A DNA stretch of 64,000 nt from positions 8,522,636 to 8,586,635 of the forward strand of contig OX422183.1 in assembly GCA_949130485.1 (NCBI GenBank). The letters are read 5' to 3'. This DNA comes from Agelas oroides (Eukaryota > Porifera > Demospongiae > Agelasida > Agelasidae). The notes beneath the pieces are model-generated. The model was not told the origin of the DNA. It was given only the letters and a program-made list of their open reading frames with translations, and made no database searches. The position numbers and the translations under genes are program-made. The stretch's first letter is position 1. Each line of letters starts with the position of its first letter. Of this stretch, positions 63,426 through 64,000 are shown piece by piece.

Positions 63426-64000
63426 TCAACTGGGGTTCATGAATGTATCTGACTGTGTGAGCTCGTGTCCAACACTACCGTCAACTGGGGTTCATGAATG
63501 TATCTGACTGTGTGAGCTCGTATCCAACACTACTGTCAACTGGGGTTCATGAATGTATCTGACTGTGTGAGCTCGTGTCCAACACTACCGTCAACTAGGT
63601 TCATGAATGCATCTGACTGTGTGAGCTCGTGTCCAACACTACCGTCAACTGGGGTTCATGAATGTATCTGACTGTGTGAGCTCGTATCCAACACTACCGT
63701 CAACCAGGGTTCATGAATGTATCTGACTGTGTGAGCTCGTGTCCAACACTACCGTCAACTGGGGTTCATGAATGTATCTGACTGTGTGAGCTCGTGTCCA
63801 ACACTACCGTCAACTGGGTTCATGAATGTATCTGACTGTGTGAGCTCGTGTCCAACACTACCGTCAGCTGGGGTTCATGAATGTATCTGACTGTGTGAGC
63901 TCGTGTCCAACACTACCGTCAACTGGGGTTCATGAATGTATCTGACTGTGTGAGCTCGTGTCCAACACTGCCGTCAACTGGGGTTCATGAATGTATCTGA
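63426..64000. repeat. 55-bp minisatellite, about 10 copies, running off the window
   Basis: Tandem units containing TCAACTGGGGTTCATGAATG and TGTGTGAGCTCGTGTCCAAC, 55 bp each with a few 53-54-bp variants. Differences between units are single bases (CGTGTCC/CGTATCC, CTACCG/CTACTG). The array continues past position 64000. Confidence 0.95.

Overview
The window looks like animal nuclear DNA, most probably from a sponge (demosponge). This rests on a ZU5 + death-domain gene with very short introns, AT-rich introns with canonical GT-AG ends, and a crowd of small foldback/TIR elements. The species call is inference. Only one gene is clearly present, at 57123-60576 on the + strand. It encodes a ZU5 domain, a second beta-rich region, a death domain, a transmembrane helix and a short tail. 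Its eight visible exons join in phase without a break. The 5' end of the gene is not in view.

Almost everything upstream of it (about 1948-57122, minus insertions) is one giant tandem array of roughly 330-480 bp units. Each unit carries a polypyrimidine tract ending in CTACTCAG, then exactly three bases, then GTAAGT. This is a strong 3' splice site and a strong 5' splice site separated by a potential 3-nt exon. I count 90 such sites on the + strand and one more in a small inverted piece. The flanks are almost invariant, while the three bases take 21 different values. Those 21 cover 16 amino acids, include no stop codon and never end in A.

The last unit of the array, at the position where the others have AG-NNN-GTAAGT, instead has the acceptor (AG at 57121-57122) of an ordinary exon, 57123-57204. 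That exon is open in phase 0 and joins in phase to the ZU5 exon. The array therefore reads as a series of one-codon microexons, in phase 0, feeding the ZU5/death-domain gene. If any are spliced in, the locus could insert one or more variable residues just upstream of a constant signalling-type protein. This is a hypothesis from sequence; transcripts are needed to test it.

Layout: 1-1947, copy of a TTAA-flanked repeat with a nested hAT-type MITE. 1948-11645, array with units of about 470 and then about 395 bp (22 triplets). 11646-19650, transposon nest: a TIR element with a tRNA-derived SINE, TAGCC foldback MITEs, a tetranucleotide microsatellite, and a 4.1-kb TTAA element with long inverted arms. 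19651-39497, array, mostly a highly homogenised 455-bp unit (44 triplets). 39498-41333, insertion with a perfect 130-bp inverted repeat. 41334-57122, array again (24 triplets plus one inverted), interrupted by a TTAA element, a hAT derivative, a 402-bp TAGCC element, and eight copies of a G/C-tract MITE that multiplied with the units. 57123-60576, the gene. 60577-64000, sparse sequence with a broken C48-protease-like remnant, nested MITEs and a 55-bp minisatellite that runs off the window. No other host gene, rRNA, functional tRNA or CRISPR was found.
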